Below, piece after piece: positions 24,365 through 33,610 of a stretch of DNA of 64,000 nt (its first letter is position 1; each line of letters starts with the position of its first letter). The stretch is taken from contig JAJPIK010000030.1 in NCBI GenBank assembly GCA_021324795.1, positions 1-64,000 on the forward strand, in the 5' to 3' direction. The notes below the pieces were generated by a model, which saw nothing but the letters and a program-made list of their open reading frames with translations, was not told the origin of the DNA and did no database searches. The position numbers and the translations under genes are program-made. The DNA comes from Chloroflexota bacterium. Lineage in GTDB: Bacteria; Chloroflexota; UBA6077; FW602-bin22; CADDYW01.

Positions 24365-26260
24365 TCACCGCGATAGAAGTGTACCGACGTACTTCAAGAG
24401 TGCATTAGCGCAGACAACGCAGTAGCCCTGCTCGGAAACGAGTCGCTCGATGACGTCGTTGATCTTCCGAATCTGCTCGGCGTCCGGTGTCTTGGTCGAG
24501 GTCGTGATCTTGACGACGTCCTTCAAATCCGAGAAGAGTTTCTTCTCGATCGCTTCCTTCAGCCGTTCGTGTGATTGGTAGTCGAATCTCATGCCACGCC
24601 GAGCAAGCGAGGAGATCCGAATCAGAATTTCTTCCCGGAATGCTTTCTTGGCCGTTTCGGTGACGCCGATTTGCTCCTCGATTGAGCGCATCAGCTTCTC
24701 ATCCGGATCCATCTGCTCCTCGGTGATCGGATCCTTCAGCTTCGTCTTGTTGCAGAACGCCTCGACGTTATCGAGATAGTTGTTGAGAAGAGTGCGAGCC
24801 GACTCTTCGAACGAGTAGACGAAGGCACGCTGAACGTCCAGCTTGGCCATCTCGTCATACTCTTTGCGAGCCTCGGCAATGAGATTCAGCAAATGCTCAC
24901 GCTGTTCGCGGCTAATGCTCGTGTGCTGCTCGAACCCGTCTTTCAAAGCCCGCAAGGCATCGATCGGGTTGATGCAGCAAACGTTATCTTTAATCAGGGC
25001 ATTGGACAACCGGTTGATAATGTACCGGGGCGAGATTCCGTCCATACCCTCGCGCACCGCTTCCTCTTGAAGTTCGCGCAGGTCATTTTGAGTGAATCCT
25101 TCGACCTCTTCGCCATCATACAGCTTGAGCTTTTTCATTAAGCTCATCCCGGCTTTCTTCGAAGGCTCCAGACGTGATAACACCGCGAAAATGCTCGCAA
25201 CTTTTAGCGTGAAAGGCGCGATGTGGACGTCTTTCAGTGCGCTTTCGGCCAGCAGCTTCTCATAGATCTTCACTTCGTCTGAAACGCGCAGATTGTAGGG
25301 GACCTTGATCACGATGATCCGGTCCTGAAGAGCTTCGGACTTCTTGTTGCTGACGAAGGCGTTGTATTCGGTCTCGTTCGTGTGCGAGACAATGACTTCG
25401 TCGGCGTAGATCATCGAGAAACGACCAGTCTTGATCGACTGTTCTTGTGATAATGTGAGAAGCCCATACAAGAACTTCTCATCGCACTTCAGCATCTCGA
25501 TGAATTCCATCAGGCCGCGATTGGCGATATTCAGCTCTCCATCGAAGCGATAGGCTCGCGGGTCCGATTCGACGCCATATTCGCCGATCGTCGAGAGGTC
25601 AATCGAACCGGTCAACTCAGAGATGTCCTGAGACTTCGGATCGCTCGGCGTAAAGGTTCCAATTCCACACCGATTCTTCTCGGAGAACTGAATGCTCTGG
25701 ACCAAGACGTCTTCGATCCGGTTGTGGTACACATCATGGAGATTCTGGCGGCAAACGGGACAGAGGTCGCCTTCGATATAAATGCCGTACTCTTTGAAGA
25801 TGTCACCGCGCAACGCATCGGGAATCAGGTGCAGCGGCTCTTCGTGCATCGGACAACCTTTGATTGCGTAGACCGCGCCTTCGGGAGTTCGGCTATACTG
25901 TTCTAAGCCACGCTTCAGCAGCGTCACAATAGTGGACTTTCCACCACCGACCGGCCCCATGAGCAACAGAATGCGCTTCCGAACTTCTAGGCGGCGTGCC
26001 GCTGAACTGAAGTACTCGACCAACTGCTGGAGGGTTTTGTCAAGACCGAAGAGATCATGCGTAAAGAAGTTATAGCTTTTCTCCCCATTCGTTCCCACCT
26101 CTGTGCCGGCCTGCATGATCATGTTGTAGACACGAGCGTGAGACAGTTGACAGATATGGGGATTGTTTAGCACCAAATCGAAGTATTGAGCAAACGTCCC
26201 CTGCCAAGCCAGTTTCTCTTCGTCACTACGGTATTGTTCTAAACGGTGCATGAGATCCAT
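24365..26260 (-). CDS. prkA: PrkA family serine protein kinase (AAA+ type)
   Basis: The 631-aa product has an N-terminal PrkA AAA domain with Walker A GPVGGGKST (102-110), a CPVCRQN zinc-like motif, and a C-terminal PrkA domain (about 420-631). PrkA/YeaG phosphorylates proteins on Ser under starvation, and in some bacteria has protease activity. The start at 26260 has AAGGAGG with 9-nt spacing; the longer frame to 26419 runs through the promoter region. It is the first gene of the prkA-DUF444-spoVR operon. Confidence 0.93.
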   Translation of the reverse strand: MDLMHRLEQYRSDEEKLAWQGTFAQYFDLVLNNPHICQLSHARVYNMIMQAGTEVGTNGEKSYNFFTHDLFGLDKTLQQLVEYFSSAARRLEVRKRILLLMGPVGGGKSTIVTLLKRGLEQYSRTPEGAVYAIKGCPMHEEPLHLIPDALRGDIFKEYGIYIEGDLCPVCRQNLHDVYHNRIEDVLVQSIQFSEKNRCGIGTFTPSDPKSQDISELTGSIDLSTIGEYGVESDPRAYRFDGELNIANRGLMEFIEMLKCDEKFLYGLLTLSQEQSIKTGRFSMIYADEVIVSHTNETEYNAFVSNKKSEALQDRIIVIKVPYNLRVSDEVKIYEKLLAESALKDVHIAPFTLKVASIFAVLSRLEPSKKAGMSLMKKLKLYDGEEVEGFTQNDLRELQEEAVREGMDGISPRYIINRLSNALIKDNVCCINPIDALRALKDGFEQHTSISREQREHLLNLIAEARKEYDEMAKLDVQRAFVYSFEESARTLLNNYLDNVEAFCNKTKLKDPITEEQMDPDEKLMRSIEEQIGVTETAKKAFREEILIRISSLARRGMRFDYQSHERLKEAIEKKLFSDLKDVVKITTSTKTPDAEQIRKINDVIERLVSEQGYCVVCANALLKYVGTLLSR

Positions 26261-26372
26261 TCGCCTCAGCCTCCTTGTGGAACACAGAGGCGGAAGTCGA
26301 TCGCCTTCGCCTCGTCCGACTGAACCGGCCGCTCGTTCTCGCCACCCGGACCAGCTAACGTGTCTTCCTAGA

Positions 26373-26387
26373 GCAAAATCGGTGCCA
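26373..26387 (-). promoter_or_regulatory. -24/-12 (sigma-54-type) promoter match upstream of prkA
   Basis: The minus strand reads TGGCACC-GATT-TTGC followed by T, which fits the sigma-54 consensus TGGCAC-N5-TTGC(A/T) at every fixed position with the correct GG-to-GC spacing. It lies 113 nt before the prkA start. In E. coli the homologous yeaGH operon is sigma-54 dependent. Whether this organism encodes RpoN is not visible here. Confidence 0.5.
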
Positions 26388-26447
26388 GTCTGCCTGGTAT
26401 CTACGGCCAGTCTTGACAATTTTCCTGAAACTCTGAAACTTGGCCAT

Positions 26448-26476
26448 TTGCTCTTCTACCTGATGGTGGATATAAT
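26448..26476 (+). promoter_or_regulatory. sigma-70-type promoter of the zinc-ribbon coiled-coil gene
   Basis: TTGCTC (26448-26453), a 17-nt spacer and a perfect TATAAT (26471-26476) precede the coding start at 26506. The promoter is divergent from prkA. Confidence 0.75.
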
Positions 26477-26505
26477 CAACAGACCCAATGGCAAGGAGCG
26501 CCACC

Positions 26506-27204
26506 GTGAGTACAATGCAACTACTGCACCAACTCCAGGAGCTCGACCAGAAAATTGAAGCTCGGGTCGGCGCCCTACAAGAAATCGCCTCGGCCCTGGG
26601 CGAAACTGACGAGCTGATTAGCGCCCGGGCCGAGGTTGACAATCTTCGAGAGTTGCTCCACGATCAAGAACAACGCTTGCGCGAGATCGAATGGAGTGTC
26701 GATGAGTTGAACACGCACATTGCCGCGGACGAGCGGCGGCTCTACAGCGGCGCAGTGCATAGTCCGAAGGAGCTCGAGAGCATCCAGCGCGATCTAGAAG
26801 CACGCAAGCGACGGCGAAGTGAGCTCGAGGACCGGGAGCTTCAGCTCATGGGTGAGTTGGAAGCGAACCAGGCCGATCTCGAACAAGCCCAAGAAAATCT
26901 GAACCGCGTTCGCTCTGAATGGGAAGTTCATCAGCGCGAGCTAGCAGATCGCGAGCAAAAGGTCAATGAAGAGCTCACCGCTTTGAGGGCCGAGCGCGCG
27001 GCACTCACCGCCAAAATCGGATCGGGCGATCTTTCGCTCTATGAAGAGCTACGCCGAACGAAACGGGGACGAGCGGTTAGCGTTATCGAACGCTCGACGT
27101 GTTCCGGCTGCCGGATCGCTCTCCCCATGGGGGTCGTCCAGCGCGTCCGAGCGGGCCGCGAGCTGGTCTATTGTCCCTCCTGCGGCCGCCTGCTTTACAC
27201 TTAA
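26506..27204 (+). CDS. Coiled-coil protein with C4 zinc ribbon (CdsZ/DUF164-like)
   Basis: The 232-aa product is a long coiled coil (about 5-175, heptads rich in Glu, Leu and Arg) followed by a zinc ribbon with CSGC and CPSC (about 200-228). This is the COG1579 family, proposed to bind nucleic acid. The GTG start at 26506 has AAGGAG 7 nt upstream. An ATG at 26488 is in frame but lies within a few nt of the predicted transcription start. Confidence 0.85.
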   Translation: MSTMQLLHQLQELDQKIEARVGALQEIASALGETDELISARAEVDNLRELLHDQEQRLREIEWSVDELNTHIAADERRLYSGAVHSPKELESIQRDLEARKRRRSELEDRELQLMGELEANQADLEQAQENLNRVRSEWEVHQRELADREQKVNEELTALRAERAALTAKIGSGDLSLYEELRRTKRGRAVSVIERSTCSGCRIALPMGVVQRVRAGRELVYCPSCGRLLYT

Positions 27205-27318
27205 ACGCTTTTCCCTTATCTCTCTTGCACCTCCTTCCTCTCCCCAAGAGTTCATGAGCGGACAAGTTGGGCACATGGGAAAACGGCAGTGAAGCAGGAG
27301 GGTGAGGGATACTGCTCG

Positions 27319-28296
27319 TCATCCTACCGCGATCTCAAGGACATTCACGCGCGGCGTCGCGCCACAGTTGATTGGAGCCCAGGATGGAGCGTCAAGGTTC
27401 GTGTGCCAGATCGCGCCATCAGAAAGGACGGCGAAAAGACCACCCAAGTCGTCCAGGTATCCAGGTCTGACCAGGAACTGCTCGACCATGCCCGACAGCG
27501 GTTGCTCGAGCCCGCCCATCCAAGGTTGCCAAGTGCTGCCGTCGTCAGCGCTGCGCTCAATCCGTCCTTCATGGCCGACGCGGCGAGCCGGGCCGGCGAA
27601 AATGACCGTACGGTGCCCCGGGGCTTGGGCGACGGCGCGGGTGTAGTCCGGCAGCACCTGTTCCCAGGTCTTGCCTCCGTCGAAGGACCGGTAGACACCG
27701 CCGCCCGTCGCGGCAAAAATTGTGCTGCCCCCGTCCGTGGCTACCAGTACCTGATGGACGTCATCGTTGACGTTCTGGTCGAGCAATTGCCAGGAGTTGC
27801 CATTGTCATAAGTGAAGGCAACTCCCCCCTGCTCAATTCCAGCGTAGAAGCTCCCCGGTTGCCCTGGGACCGCGGCTAATGATCGCACCGCCCCGGCCCG
27901 CGGTGAGTAAGGGAGAAACCACTTCTCGTGCCCAGGGAGACAGCGCAACTCGGTCAGTTCCTGCCAGGTTTGCCCACCGTCGACGCTCCGAAAAACGGCC
28001 GCCGGTTCGGTTCCAACGAAGATCCGAGCCGGGTTAGCGGGATCGAACAGAATCGAACGGATGTACGCAAAGTCCAGCCCCTGGTTTCGCGATTGCCAGC
28101 TCGCGCCGGCGTCTTCAGAACAGAAGAGACCACTGCCATAGCTCCCCGCGAGAATCATCTGGGGGCGGCCAGGATGATGGGCGAGGGCACGGATTTCTTT
28201 CCCTTTCAGTCCAGCGGTAACCTCTTCCCAGTCTCCGGGAAGCCGTCGCATCACCAGTACGCCATCATCAGTCCCCCAATACGCGAGATGGTCCAT
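27319..28296 (-). CDS. BNR/sialidase-type beta-propeller protein
   Basis: The 325-aa product has repeated Asp-box motifs SxDxGxxW (SEDAGASW, SVDGGQTW, TYDNGNSW, SFDGGKTW, SADDGSTW), the mark of BNR/Ycf48-like propellers. There is no signal peptide, so it is cytoplasmic or exported by another route. Enzymatic sialidase residues are not evident, and a scaffold role is more likely. AAGGGG lies before the ATG. It is convergent with the zinc-ribbon gene. Confidence 0.82.
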   Translation of the reverse strand: MDHLAYWGTDDGVLVMRRLPGDWEEVTAGLKGKEIRALAHHPGRPQMILAGSYGSGLFCSEDAGASWQSRNQGLDFAYIRSILFDPANPARIFVGTEPAAVFRSVDGGQTWQELTELRCLPGHEKWFLPYSPRAGAVRSLAAVPGQPGSFYAGIEQGGVAFTYDNGNSWQLLDQNVNDDVHQVLVATDGGSTIFAATGGGVYRSFDGGKTWEQVLPDYTRAVAQAPGHRTVIFAGPARRVGHEGRIERSADDGSTWQPWMGGLEQPLSGMVEQFLVRPGYLDDLGGLFAVLSDGAIWHTNLDAPSWAPINCGATPRVNVLEIAVG

Positions 28297-28387
28297 CGTC
28301 GATCACCCCTTCGCCTTGACCATGCACAAGTCGCGCCAATATAACTTACTTATCATCGATATTGAATTCACTCAAGATGGAGGATGA

Positions 28388-28651
28388 ATGCCCGAATTCA
28401 AGCCAGCTCTTTCACCCGAAGAGCTCGCGAAACGACGTGCTTCGCGATCATCACGTGTCGATTTGACTCCGTACATCGACTACTTGCGGACAATCCGGCC
28501 GGGCTATGCGGGCGACGTCCAGCTAAATCCGGGGGAAAATAAACCTACGATTAAACGGCGAATCACAATGGCAGCAAATCGACTCGGGAAGAAGATACAA
28601 TACCTTCGTTCCGGGGAGTCAGAACTCATTTTTGAAGTTCTGTCGGAATAG
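28388..28651 (+). CDS. Small basic protein of unknown function
   Basis: The 87-aa product contains an N-terminal helix SPEELAKRRASRSSR, a segment DLTPYIDYLRTIRPG, and a basic block KPTIKRRITMAANRLGKKIQYLR resembling a nucleic-acid-binding region. A clear ATGGAGG precedes the ATG, so it is probably expressed. No family was recognised. Confidence 0.65.
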   Translation: MPEFKPALSPEELAKRRASRSSRVDLTPYIDYLRTIRPGYAGDVQLNPGENKPTIKRRITMAANRLGKKIQYLRSGESELIFEVLSE

Positions 28652-28766
28652 GCTCGGAGCGCCTGGAGGAATGCTGAGCGATCTGTCTGGACGCCCAGGC
28701 CAAGGCGTGATAGCATTCTCCCACTTCAGTCATATGAGTTGAATTCGGAATCGCGAGGTTTACAGG

Positions 28767-30020
28767 TTGTCAGCAGAATCTCGCAGTGATGCTCTACGCG
28801 ACCGATTTCTTCGCTACGTGCGAGTAGATACTCAGTCTGACGAGAGCTCCTCGACAAACCCAAGTACGCTGAAGCAACTCGATCTTTTACGAATGCTTCA
28901 AGCAGAGCTCATCAGTATTGGCTGTACCGACGTCGTCTTGGATCAATTCGGATACCTCAGTGCGACTGTTCCTGCCACGATCAGTGATGCTAACAGCGTT
29001 CCGGTCGTCGGCTTTTTGGCCCACGTCGACACGTCACCCGAGATCACGGGAACCGGCGTGACGCCGATCGTTTGGCGAAACTACAATGGTGAAGTTCTTT
29101 CCCTACCCGGTGATCCCAGTCAGAAAATCGATCCGCGGGATAGTCCTGAGCTCTTGGACGTCATCGGTCACGATCTCATCACATCTGATGGGACCACTCT
29201 CCTTGGCGCTGATGACAAAGCCGGCGTCGCCGAAATCGTTACCGCCGCGGCATATTTATTGGCGCACCCGGAGATCCCCCATGGGACGTTGCGCCTCGCC
29301 TTTACTCCGGACGAAGAAATAGGTCGCGGCACGGACCATTTCGATGTCGCCGCGTTCGGAGCGGACTTGGCATACACGATGGACGGCTCAACGGCCGGGA
29401 CAATCGAGTGGGAAACGTTCTGCGCGGATAGTGCCGTCGTCGAGATTCGTGGACGCAACGTTCATCCAGGCTATGCCAAGGGAAAACTGGTAAACAGCCT
29501 GAAGCTTGCCGCGAGCTTGATCGACCGTCTCCCAAAGGACCGCCTCTCCCCTGAAACAACCGAAGGACGAGAGGGATACCTTCATCCCGTTCACATCGAC
29601 GGAAGCGTCGAGCAGACCCGGATCAAGTTCATCGTGCGCGATTTCACTCGCCAGGGCCTTCTCGATGCCGAGGATCTGTTGCGGCAGCTCGCTGCCGATC
29701 TGATGAGCGAAGAGCCTCGTTGTCGAATCGACGTCATCATCCAAGAATCGTATCGCAATATGGGTGAAATTCTTGCCCAGCGAATGGATATTATCACCAA
29801 GGCCGAGGAAGCGATTCGCCGAGCTGGCCTCAAGCCCAAACAAGAGCCAATTCGTGGCGGGACCGATGGTGCACGACTGACGTTTGCTGGTTTGCCCACG
29901 CCGAATCTCTTTGCCGGTGGCCATAACTTCCACAGTAAGCGCGAATGGGTCTCGGTGCAGGACATGGATCGAGCAGTCGAAACGATTGTCCAACTGGCGC
30001 AAGTCTGGTGCGGTGCCTAA
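28767..30020 (+). CDS. pepT: Peptidase T (aminotripeptidase)
   Basis: The 417-aa M20B metallopeptidase has the expected length. Zinc and catalytic residues are seen in HVDTSP, GADDKAG, DEEIGRG, YTMDGS and the C-terminal GHNFHSKREW. It removes the N-terminal residue of tripeptides in the cytosol. The start is TTG with GAGG 8 nt upstream. An SDR gene follows after 31 nt. Confidence 0.93.
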   Translation: MSAESRSDALRDRFLRYVRVDTQSDESSSTNPSTLKQLDLLRMLQAELISIGCTDVVLDQFGYLSATVPATISDANSVPVVGFLAHVDTSPEITGTGVTPIVWRNYNGEVLSLPGDPSQKIDPRDSPELLDVIGHDLITSDGTTLLGADDKAGVAEIVTAAAYLLAHPEIPHGTLRLAFTPDEEIGRGTDHFDVAAFGADLAYTMDGSTAGTIEWETFCADSAVVEIRGRNVHPGYAKGKLVNSLKLAASLIDRLPKDRLSPETTEGREGYLHPVHIDGSVEQTRIKFIVRDFTRQGLLDAEDLLRQLAADLMSEEPRCRIDVIIQESYRNMGEILAQRMDIITKAEEAIRRAGLKPKQEPIRGGTDGARLTFAGLPTPNLFAGGHNFHSKREWVSVQDMDRAVETIVQLAQVWCGA

Positions 30021-30051
30021 CCCTACAAATTGGGAGGATTGACTAAATTAG

Positions 30052-30789
30052 ATGGGGCTCGCGAATAAAGTCGTCATCATCACGGGAGCGGCAAGTGGAA
30101 TTGGTCTAGCCACGGCCCACGAATGCGCCGAACAAGGGGCAAAGCTGGTCCTTGCGGATCTTCCATCGTCACGTCTTATGGAGCTCGCATCGCTCGGGGC
30201 ACCAGACCGGCCGGCCCAGCTCGTGCCAACCGATGTTACAAAGTTGTCGGATTGCCTTTCCCTCGCCAAAGCCGCCGAGGCACACTGGGGACGCGTCGAC
30301 GCTTTGATCAACTGCGCTGGCATTTTGCAAGGGGCCTACGTACCGGTCGAGGAACTCGACGACGAAACGTTTGAGCGCGTGATCAATGTCAATTTAATCG
30401 GCAGCTTTCGCATGACAAAAGCAGTTGTCCCGGCCATGCGTCGCGCCGGGCGGGGAGTCATTGTCTTGATTGCCTCGGGAGCCGGTGTAAGGGGGGGGAG
30501 CTCGTCGATTGCCTATGGATCGAGCAAAGGAGGTGTCCACGGCTTGGCGATGGTCCTCGAGCAAAAGCTCGGTCCGCAAGGTATCCGGGTGAACGACGTC
30601 TGCCCGGGTAGCCTGGATACGCCGCTCAAGCGGCAAAACGTCATCGACTTGGCACATAGACTTGGTCAATCACCTGAAGAAGCACTTGCCAAGGCGAATC
30701 TCGCTGACCCGCGAGGAGTCGGGCGCGTACTGGCTTTCCTCGCGTCCGACGATGCCGACTTCGTGCGAGGCAGCATCTTCACCTGCTGA
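30052..30789 (+). CDS. SDR family oxidoreductase
   Basis: The 245-aa classical short-chain dehydrogenase has TGAASGIGLA at the N-terminus, NCAGIL, catalytic Ser in LIASGAGVRGG, and YGSSK. The C-terminus ends in RGSIFTC rather than the usual G.x.x.VDGG. NAD is likely preferred because an Asp (LADLPS) ends strand 2. The substrate is unknown. It may be cotranscribed with pepT. Confidence 0.87.
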   Translation: MGLANKVVIITGAASGIGLATAHECAEQGAKLVLADLPSSRLMELASLGAPDRPAQLVPTDVTKLSDCLSLAKAAEAHWGRVDALINCAGILQGAYVPVEELDDETFERVINVNLIGSFRMTKAVVPAMRRAGRGVIVLIASGAGVRGGSSSIAYGSSKGGVHGLAMVLEQKLGPQGIRVNDVCPGSLDTPLKRQNVIDLAHRLGQSPEEALAKANLADPRGVGRVLAFLASDDADFVRGSIFTC

Positions 30790-30942
30790 ACCGGCAAAGC
30801 GGAACAGCAATGGCCACTGTGCCATCAGGCAGATGAAGTGGGCAGGCAGTCCTCATCCTAATCAGTTCCCCAAGGGAGCGGGAATTTCAGATGTCCTCGA
30901 CCCGTGGTAGACTTGACATGATAAGTCGGTCGAGGACAGGTT

Positions 30943-31584
30943 ATGGCAAGAGGAAACGGGAGTCAACCAGAGCAGCTTGACGCCGAGACACTCTTTCGCG
31001 CGCACGTTCGAGCAACCTCCGCGCTCGCATTGCAGCTTGCCACGGAAGCGGGGGCAACTGTTACCGCGATGGCCCAGGAGTTGATCGCAGTTCTTCGAGC
31101 TGGCGGCAAGGTGCTATTCTGCGGTAACGGCGGGAGTGCAGCGCAAGCACAGCACCTAGCAACCGAGCTTGTCAGCCGATACATGCGTGATCGGCGTCCA
31201 CTGCCGGCGATCGCCCTTACCTGTGATGGCACCACCCTGACCGCGATTGCCAACGACTACCGCTTTGACGACGTGTTTCGTCGGCAAGTCGAGGCACTGA
31301 TAGTCGAGGGCGACCTTTTAGTTGCCTTGACAACGAGCGGCAATTCGCCGGACGTCGTCATGGCCGCCCAAGAGGCGCGCCGCAAGAAAGCTCGCGTCCT
31401 CGCGTTAACGGGACAAGCCGGTGGCGAGATCGTCAAGCACAGTGATCTCGCACTACTCGTTCCTTCCGTCAGCACCCCGCTTATCCAGGAAATGCACTTG
31501 GCGGTCGGTCATGTCCTCTGTGATCTGGTCGAGCGCGCCCTGATCGCCTCGCCCGAAACGTTTGGGATGGGGCGAAAGATTTGA
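30943..31584 (+). CDS. gmhA: Phosphoheptose isomerase (GmhA, SIS domain)
   Basis: The 213-aa product matches GmhA: GNGGSAAQAQHLATELVSRY, the SIS sugar-phosphate loop TTSGNSPDV, and the C-terminal EMHLAVGHVLCDLVE. It converts sedoheptulose 7-phosphate to D-glycero-manno-heptose 7-phosphate, a step to surface heptoses. Its stop overlaps the TTG start of the next gene. A TTGACA occurs at 30913 but no good -10 follows. The other heptose genes are not in the window. Confidence 0.9.
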   Translation: MARGNGSQPEQLDAETLFRAHVRATSALALQLATEAGATVTAMAQELIAVLRAGGKVLFCGNGGSAAQAQHLATELVSRYMRDRRPLPAIALTCDGTTLTAIANDYRFDDVFRRQVEALIVEGDLLVALTTSGNSPDVVMAAQEARRKKARVLALTGQAGGEIVKHSDLALLVPSVSTPLIQEMHLAVGHVLCDLVERALIASPETFGMGRKI

Positions 31585-32723
31585 ATGCGCCAACTGGCCG
31601 TCCAGAGTTAGTCGAGCGATTGCGGTCCGAAATCGGCCGCCATGGCCCCCTGACCTTCGATCGCTTCATGGATATGGCACTCTACGAGCCTGGCCTCGGC
31701 TATTACGCAGCCCGCGGTGACTCCGCCATGGGGCAGACGGACACTTGGTTAGACTTTCAAACTAGCCCGCAAGTGCACTCGATTTTCGGGACTTTAATTG
31801 CCCGACAACTCGAGATCCTCTGGATTGCGCTAAATTGCCCGGAACCATTCGTTGTCGTCGAGCTCGGCGCGGGCGACGGCGAGCTCGCATCTCAAATCGT
31901 TCGGGCACTCGCCGATCTGCATCCGGATCTTTGCCTGGTTTATCATGCTGTCGATCGGCGCCCGCGCTCGACCTGGCAGGCAGCGCCCGATGCCATTCCT
32001 GGCTCAATCCAGCGATGGGATGATCTCGAACAGATCAGCCGCACCAACCTATCGGCGCACTGTGTCCTCTCGAACGAGTTTTTCGATGCGCTCCCGGTCC
32101 ACCGGGTGACCTGGCTCGACGGCAAGCTTTGGGAAGTTTACGTCGACTGGAGCAATCACGGCTTCGTAGAGCACCTGGCACCGCCCTCCAACGAAAAGCT
32201 CATCGACTGGCTCGCGGCAGCCGAAGCATCGTTGACCGAAGGCTGGACCGGAGAGATTTGTCTCCGTCTGCCAGGGATCATCGAACACATCGCCCGTCTG
32301 ATCAATCGCGGCGTGGTCCTGACGATTGACTATGGAGGCGAAGCAGAGGAGCTACACGATCTATCGAGAAATGGGGGAACGCTCATCGCCTACCACCGGC
32401 ACCACTGGAACGACGACGTTCTCACGCGGATTGGCGAGCAAGATCTGACCAGCCACGTCGATTTCAGCGCGCTGATGCGCCTCGGCCTGTGCCATGGCTT
32501 GACGCCGGCGGGTTTCACCACTCAGCGAGACTTCTTGCTCGCATTAGATTTGCCAAGTGTTGCCCAGCGTATGCTCGCGGAAGAGTTAACCGCGGCAAAG
32601 CGTTGGCAAAGTCATTTTGCGATCAACGAACTCCTGCGCCAGGACGGCCTCGGGCGCCTGAAGGTCCTCGCCCAGCAAAAGGGTTTGCCGACGTTTTGGC
32701 TGAGCGGGGCGCGACGTCAGTAG
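31581..32723 (+). CDS. MidA/NDUFAF7-type SAM-dependent methyltransferase
   Basis: The 380-aa product matches COG1565: an N-terminal YEPGLGYYAARG with TSPQVHSIFG, SAM motif VVELGAGDGELA, and LSNEFFDALPVHRV in the middle. The mitochondrial homologue methylates an arginine of complex I during assembly; here the target is unknown. The start is TTG overlapping the gmhA stop by TTGA. The last 7 nt overlap the convergent epimerase gene. Confidence 0.88.
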   Translation: MNAPTGRPELVERLRSEIGRHGPLTFDRFMDMALYEPGLGYYAARGDSAMGQTDTWLDFQTSPQVHSIFGTLIARQLEILWIALNCPEPFVVVELGAGDGELASQIVRALADLHPDLCLVYHAVDRRPRSTWQAAPDAIPGSIQRWDDLEQISRTNLSAHCVLSNEFFDALPVHRVTWLDGKLWEVYVDWSNHGFVEHLAPPSNEKLIDWLAAAEASLTEGWTGEICLRLPGIIEHIARLINRGVVLTIDYGGEAEELHDLSRNGGTLIAYHRHHWNDDVLTRIGEQDLTSHVDFSALMRLGLCHGLTPAGFTTQRDFLLALDLPSVAQRMLAEELTAAKRWQSHFAINELLRQDGLGRLKVLAQQKGLPTFWLSGARRQ

Positions 32724-33610
32724 CTAGCACGCAGGGTTTGCCGTATCCCCTCGGCGAGCTCGACGCGCCGCCGCCAGGCACCGGTGACCGTTAGCCGGGT
32801 TGCGTCTACGCACGAGCGGGAAACGTCGCTCGGCCGGCGCTCTCGGACGTGGATCTCGGCGGTCCGGCCGACTTCTCGTTCGATAAGCTCGAGGAGGGAG
32901 CGGATCGACACTTCCTCACCGCTTCCAACGTTCCAAATTCCGAACAAGCGACGCTGAATTGTTGCCTGAATGGCATCGACGACGTCGGACACGTAGACGA
33001 AGTCTCGTGTCTGCTCGCCACCGTAGAGAATAATTGGCTGGCCAGCAATGAGCCGCTCGAGAAATATCGCGACGACTCCGCCTTCCAGATCGGACCGCTG
33101 CCGCGGACCAAAGACGTTCGCCAGGCGGAGGATCGTCGCCGGTACGCCGCTTAGCTCGACGTAACGTTCCGCTGCCCACTTGTGAACGCCGTAGAAATTG
33201 GCCGGACAGGGGGGATCACCTTCGACAGCGGGACGGCGAACGTCACCATAGATCGCCCCACCGCTCGATAGGAAGACCATCTGACCAACTCCAAGGACAG
33301 CACAGGCGTGCGCTACTTGCCAGGTAGCCCACTGATTCGCGTAAACGTCGTCTAGAGGACGCGCCATCGAGCCGACCACCGAGGCCTGGGCCGCGCAGTG
33401 GACCACGGCGTCTGGCTGGTAGCGACCAATCACCGTGATGATCTCTTCGTCAGCGACGTCGGCGTTCTCGAAGGTGGCAGCCACGGGAACGTTGCGTCGG
33501 TCACCACGGCTAAGATTGTCAACCACAGTGACGCGGTCCCCCGCAGCTACCAGCGCGTCGGCCAGGTGTGATCCAATGAAACCGGCGCCGCCAGTGATCA
33601 AGACGTGCAT
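32717..33610 (-). CDS. NAD-dependent nucleotide-sugar epimerase/dehydratase
   Basis: The 297-aa extended SDR has TGGAGFIGSHLADAL, VVHCAAQASV, catalytic Ser in FLSSGGAIYG, and YGVHK. The pattern fits UDP-glucose 4-epimerase-like enzymes acting on NDP-sugars. Its ATG lies inside the 3' end of the upstream glycosyltransferase gene (13-nt overlap), so the two form a polysaccharide-related pair. Confidence 0.88.
   Translation of the reverse strand: MHVLITGGAGFIGSHLADALVAAGDRVTVVDNLSRGDRRNVPVAATFENADVADEEIITVIGRYQPDAVVHCAAQASVVGSMARPLDDVYANQWATWQVAHACAVLGVGQMVFLSSGGAIYGDVRRPAVEGDPPCPANFYGVHKWAAERYVELSGVPATILRLANVFGPRQRSDLEGGVVAIFLERLIAGQPIILYGGEQTRDFVYVSDVVDAIQATIQRRLFGIWNVGSGEEVSIRSLLELIEREVGRTAEIHVRERRPSDVSRSCVDATRLTVTGAWRRRVELAEGIRQTLRASY

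Noticed and set aside
26413..26418. A perfect TTGACA between prkA and the zinc-ribbon gene
   Set aside because: No -10 box lies at 16-18 nt downstream; the promoter at 26448-26476 explains the gene better.
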